DNA from: an uncultured Acidiphilium sp.
GTDB lineage: Bacteria; Bacillota; Clostridia; Christensenellales; Borkfalkiaceae
DNA length: 6,702 nucleotides
Assembly (NCBI GenBank): GCA_902495325.1
Contig: CABUWK010000062.1
Location: 1-6,702, forward strand
Direction: 5' to 3'
In this document: positions 3,766-6,702 of the stretch, in pieces
Position numbering within the stretch: the stretch's first letter is position 1
Layout: each line of letters begins with the position of its first letter
The notes under the pieces: generated by a model
The model's database searches: none
Seen by the model: the letters and a program-made list of their open reading frames with translations, nothing else
What the model was told of the DNA's origin: nothing
Program-made: the position numbers and the translations under genes

Positions 3766-6585
3766 TTAATCGGGGAAAAGGTCTGTGTCTGTTATTATTT
3801 TTAACGTCGGATAAGCATTATCGGAAATATTCCATATCGAGGCGGAAAGCCCGAGCTCGTTTTTCTGGAAAGATGCCGTTTTTAACTGACTGACCGTCTT
3901 CCCCGTATACCAGGAAGTATTCCACTTAGTTTCCGTTCCCGTTAATCCCTCTTTAAACCCGGAATCTTTATTATAGTAAATTTTAAGAAAAACATTGTTA
4001 CTTTCCGTCCCACAGAAACGACCGAACATGCTGTACTTTCTTTCTGCTCCGGAATAATTACCGCGGGCATACACATTACCTGTCGCAAACACATTTTTTA
4101 CATAACCGCCGTCCGCGCAATCTGTTACCTCACCGGCAAATCCGCCGGCGTAAGCTTTCGAATAATTGCTTTTCGCCGTAACTGTACCCGTAGCATAACA
4201 ATATTGCACAGAACTTTGTTTCAACACGCCGACCAATCCGCCCGCAATCGTATAACAATCAGAGTCTGTTGCATCGGCAAACACGGTCGAACGGGAATAA
4301 CAGTTCACTATCAAAGGCAACTCATCATAATTTGTATTGTGAGTACTTCTTCCGATCAATCCGCCGACATTCAATTTAATCGACGTACCGGAAGATTCTA
4401 CCCTTACGCTCCCTGTAGTATAACATTGTCCGATCTTTCCGGAAGTATTTCAGCCGATCAACCCTCCGACTTCGCATCTTTCTTTATTGGTAACGGAAAT
4501 GCTCCCGCTGAACGAACACTGCCCAAGAGAACCCTGAATCACATAACCGACAACCCCGCCGGCAAATACTTCGTGCACACCGCTTTTCACGTTTACGTTT
4601 GCACCTTCCACATGGCAATTAACTAAGGCGGAGTCTTCAAGCAATTTCCAGGCAAACAAACCGAAATTGACATCCCGTTCAAAATACAGGTTACCGCATA
4701 TCGGGTTTTTCAGAGTTAAATCCATAATGCCGCTTATCCCGGAGATTACGGAAAACATACCGTAATTGATCGTACCGGTCCCTGCCGTTGCGGTCTTTTC
4801 GAACTTCATATTTTTTATCACATGTCCGTTTCCAGCCAAGGTCCCGCTCCATGTCGGAATCGGTTCCCATACACTTCCGCCAAAATCGATATCTGCTTTC
4901 AATTCATAAGCAGCAGTTGTATCCGAATAGTGTAAATTCTGCAAGTGTCTCTTACAGTTGATTCTATGGATCTGATATTGATTTGCCACATTCGCAAACA
5001 AAGTACTGACGGAAATCGGATTTTTCAAAAAATAAGAAATATTGTTTTCATAAGAGAACAATCCGACTTCAACCGACATAAAGAACACCTTGAACACAGA
5101 TTCTTTATTTCCGTTTTCCGCCATAACCGTCAATAAAAAGCTTGTAATATCCAAAGAACCGGTTGTCCCGGCGAGCATATATGTAACCCCTTTCGTATCG
5201 GTATTACTTCTCTTTAACATAACAGTGGTTGTAACATCCAACCCCTTTACGGTTTCACTGTTGTTCGGGGCGTATTTCAGGAAAACTTTTTCTCCGTTTT
5301 CCACCCAATAATTCAACTCGTTATTATATCCGAATATCAGATATAAATTTTCGGAAGGCAACCCCGAGAAATAAACGTGCACGTTCTGCCCGATCGTCGC
5401 GTTTTTTGCAACGATAATTTTATCGTCCTCTATCTCACACCAATCAGATACCCCGATATTCAAATCGCCGAGCCCTTCTATAACGCTTCCGTCTTTTTTC
5501 TTCAATCCGATCTGATAGGATCTTCCGCGCGGCACCGTCACGGACGAACCGATTTTTTCGCCGTTTACCGATCAGACAAATTGATCTTCTTCATATGTCA
5601 GCACAGCTTCAGCCACACCGGAGCCGTCGGAAAACAAGATATTGCAACTCTCTCCCCGTCCTAATGAAAACCGATATTTTTTCTGTCCGCTGCCACCGCT
5701 GACGGTTGCAATTACCGAGCCCGACAAATTCAGTACCTGCGCCGTCACCGTTTTATTTCCCGTAGAAGTTACCGTCAGGCAATAATCCATCGTGGTATTA
5801 TAAAGATTTGTCACTTTGCACTGTTGATGTTCAGAATCAACAATAAACTTTTCCCCGACGTCTTCTTTTTCAATTTCGGAAATATCCTCTATTGTAAATG
5901 TCTCCGCATCGATCATTTTTCCCGCTTTATTACGGAAACGCAATTCATACGGCACACCGGCTACCGCAAAAAATACACACTGATCCGTAACGCCGCTTGT
6001 ACTCAGGAAATTTATATTCCCTTCTCCGTTATCCTTCGTAACAATCAGGTCATACTTCTCTTCGTCGAATTTGATTTTTACATATTTGTTTTCACCGGAA
6101 GAAAAACAATATCGAACACATTCTTCGTTTTTCATATCCGGCAAAGCACACACGCCGAAAGCCGCACTTCTCACTTTCTTGGCAAATTTGAAATTGTACT
6201 GCGTTGCTTCACTGCCTGAAAATACGATGTCGTATTTCTTACCTTTCTCCAAATAAAATTCCGTAGCAGAACCCGAATCGTTTGTTACGGGAATCTGTGT
6301 CTTATTATACCAAACGGTAATCGCAGGCACACTTGTGTCCGCCGTGATACGATACATTCCGCTTTCTTTGCACTCGTAATTAAATTTCTGATTGCCGTTT
6401 GCCAACAAATAAACTTTGTTTTCCTGTTCGGTTTTATCGGCATTCAATTCCGTAACGCTTTTATCGTCGAACAATACCCGCTCATGAGAAAAGCCGTAAT
6501 TTTCCGCCACCACAGTCATTCCTTGAAAATCAGTTTTTCTGTGCACAATATCATAACTGCAAAACTGATATAAACGTGTTCTGCT
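3766..6585 (-). pseudogene. GLUG-repeat secreted/adhesin-like protein, N-terminally truncated, with two in-frame TGA codons
   Basis: A single frame of 940 codons runs from the insertion-element edge to TAA at 3766-3768, interrupted only by TGA at 5572-5574 and 4450-4452. The N-terminal half (6585 to about 5000) is beta-rich with Ig-like or carbohydrate-binding-like segments (VYLLANGNQKFNYEC, YDIVFSG). I do not recognise named domains there. Then comes a typical GLUG-protein lead-in (ADIDFGGSVWEPIPTWSG, GNGHVIKNMKF) and five GLUG-type repeats starting near 4560 (GGVVG), 4467 (GGLIG), 4365 (GGLIG), 4242 (GGLVG) and 4146 (GGFAG), each with a cysteine/tyrosine and TG-x-V ending. The tail WNISDNAYPTLK is the usual close. 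No sortase motif is present, and no signal peptide remains. Tryptophan fits both TGA sites, as single G-to-A changes from TGG; nine other Trp codons in the gene are TGG. Loss of function is most likely, with read-through as the alternative. Confidence 0.75.
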
Positions 6586-6596
6586 GGTAATGTCAA
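6567..6596 (-). promoter_or_regulatory. Possible hybrid promoter at the insertion-element/GLUG gene junction
   Basis: The element end contains a perfect outward TTGACA on the minus strand (6591-6596). With an 18-bp spacer it meets TATATC (6567-6572) in the flanking DNA. Outward -35 boxes in terminal repeats that make hybrid promoters are well known for IS256. No good ribosome binding site with a start codon follows; the GTG at 6544-6546 and the ATG at 6517-6519 both lack proper spacing. Confidence 0.42.
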
Positions 6597-6702
6597 GAAT
6601 TTTGTGTAAACACCTTGTAAATTTTTTGGTGGTTTAGCTAAATAAATCAGTTAGTTGCGGTTGAGCAAGAGCAAAACCTTTATGTATGCGTTCTTCGCTT
6701 TC
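6586..6702 (-). mobile_element. Partial insertion element, IS256/mutator-like, with its terminal repeat
   Basis: Reading inward from the left, 6586-6611 (ggtaatgtcaag, then aattttgtgtaaac) looks like the terminal repeat of IS256-type elements, which characteristically end in GTGTAAA at about 26 bp. A transposase stop codon lies 23 bp further in, as expected for the 3' end of such an element. The exact edge could be up to about 8 bp to the left (6578). The other end and the target-site duplication are outside the window. Family assignment rests on the terminal sequence pattern and not on the short protein tail. Confidence 0.55.
6634..6702 (-). CDS. Transposase C-terminus (partial)
   Basis: Only the last 22 residues are in the window, ending GFALAQPQLTDLFS before TAA at 6634-6636. 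The 5' part runs off the right edge. The piece is too short for a domain call. The judgement that it is a transposase comes from its position immediately inside a terminal repeat that looks IS256-like. The same frame stays open past its TAA into the GLUG gene, which is coincidental to the junction. Confidence 0.5.
   Translation of the reverse strand, partial: ESEERIHKGFALAQPQLTDLFS

Noticed and set aside
3766..5541. Separate GLUG genes starting at 5541 (GTG) and 4374 (TTG)
   Set aside because: All three segments are in one frame separated only by TGA, the starts lack ribosome binding sites, and the repeats continue across the stops.
3766..6585. Genome-wide reassignment of TGA to tryptophan
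   Set aside because: The flavodoxin gene ends in TGA at the normal family length, and nine Trp codons in the GLUG gene are TGG. A recoded genome would use TGA for Trp far more often.

Overview
The window looks like an accessory stretch of a Clostridia-type Firmicutes chromosome. This rests on moderate GC, strong AGGAGG-type ribosome binding sites, near-consensus sigma-A promoters, a DUF3793 protein paired with a flavodoxin, and dispersed GTCATCC...GAAGGATCT palindromes. Genus cannot be read from the sequence. Every gene I accept is on the minus strand, so transcription runs from high to low coordinates.

Right edge to middle (6702 to 3766): the window opens with the last 22 codons of a transposase and the terminal repeat of what looks like an IS256/mutator-type element. 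The element abuts a roughly 2.8 kb gene for a secreted-type protein with GLUG repeats. That gene has no signal peptide left, because its open frame runs straight into the element end. It also contains two in-frame TGA codons, each where a tryptophan would fit. The whole 2.8 kb is otherwise free of frameshifts, so it is either a young pseudogene or a read-through gene. The insertion element end carries a perfect TTGACA facing the gene, possibly forming a hybrid promoter. A strong terminator (3592-3623) lies past its stop codon.

Middle (3765 to 3166): 600 bp without a gene. It holds three degenerate 28-29 bp repeats that resemble the terminal repeats of IS21-type elements, the bidirectional terminator, and two large palindromic elements that share a core but have different outer stems.

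Centre (3245 to 1732): a clear sigma-A promoter drives a two-gene operon. The first gene encodes a von Willebrand A (vWA) lipoprotein with an intact metal site and a 12-bp tandem repeat in its linker. The second encodes a protein resembling the L-2-amino-thiazoline-4-carboxylic acid hydrolase family. They are 15 nt apart. A hairpin at 1580-1616 probably ends this transcript.

Left (1565 to 1): a second sigma-A promoter drives DUF3793 and flavodoxin. It carries two perfect 18-bp palindromes of the form TTAGCA-NN-TGCTAA, one overlapping the predicted transcription start and one next to the DUF3793 ribosome binding site. A weaker third copy lies at 123-134, past the flavodoxin terminator and probably ahead of another gene off the left edge. 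I read this as a small metal-responsive (probably iron) regulon, with flavodoxin as the iron-sparing electron carrier. The far left holds a 110-bp nested palindrome.

The observations most worth a second look are the shared palindromic operators, the twin TGA codons in the GLUG protein, the outward TTGACA at the insertion element end, and the vWA lipoprotein/ATC-hydrolase-like pair.
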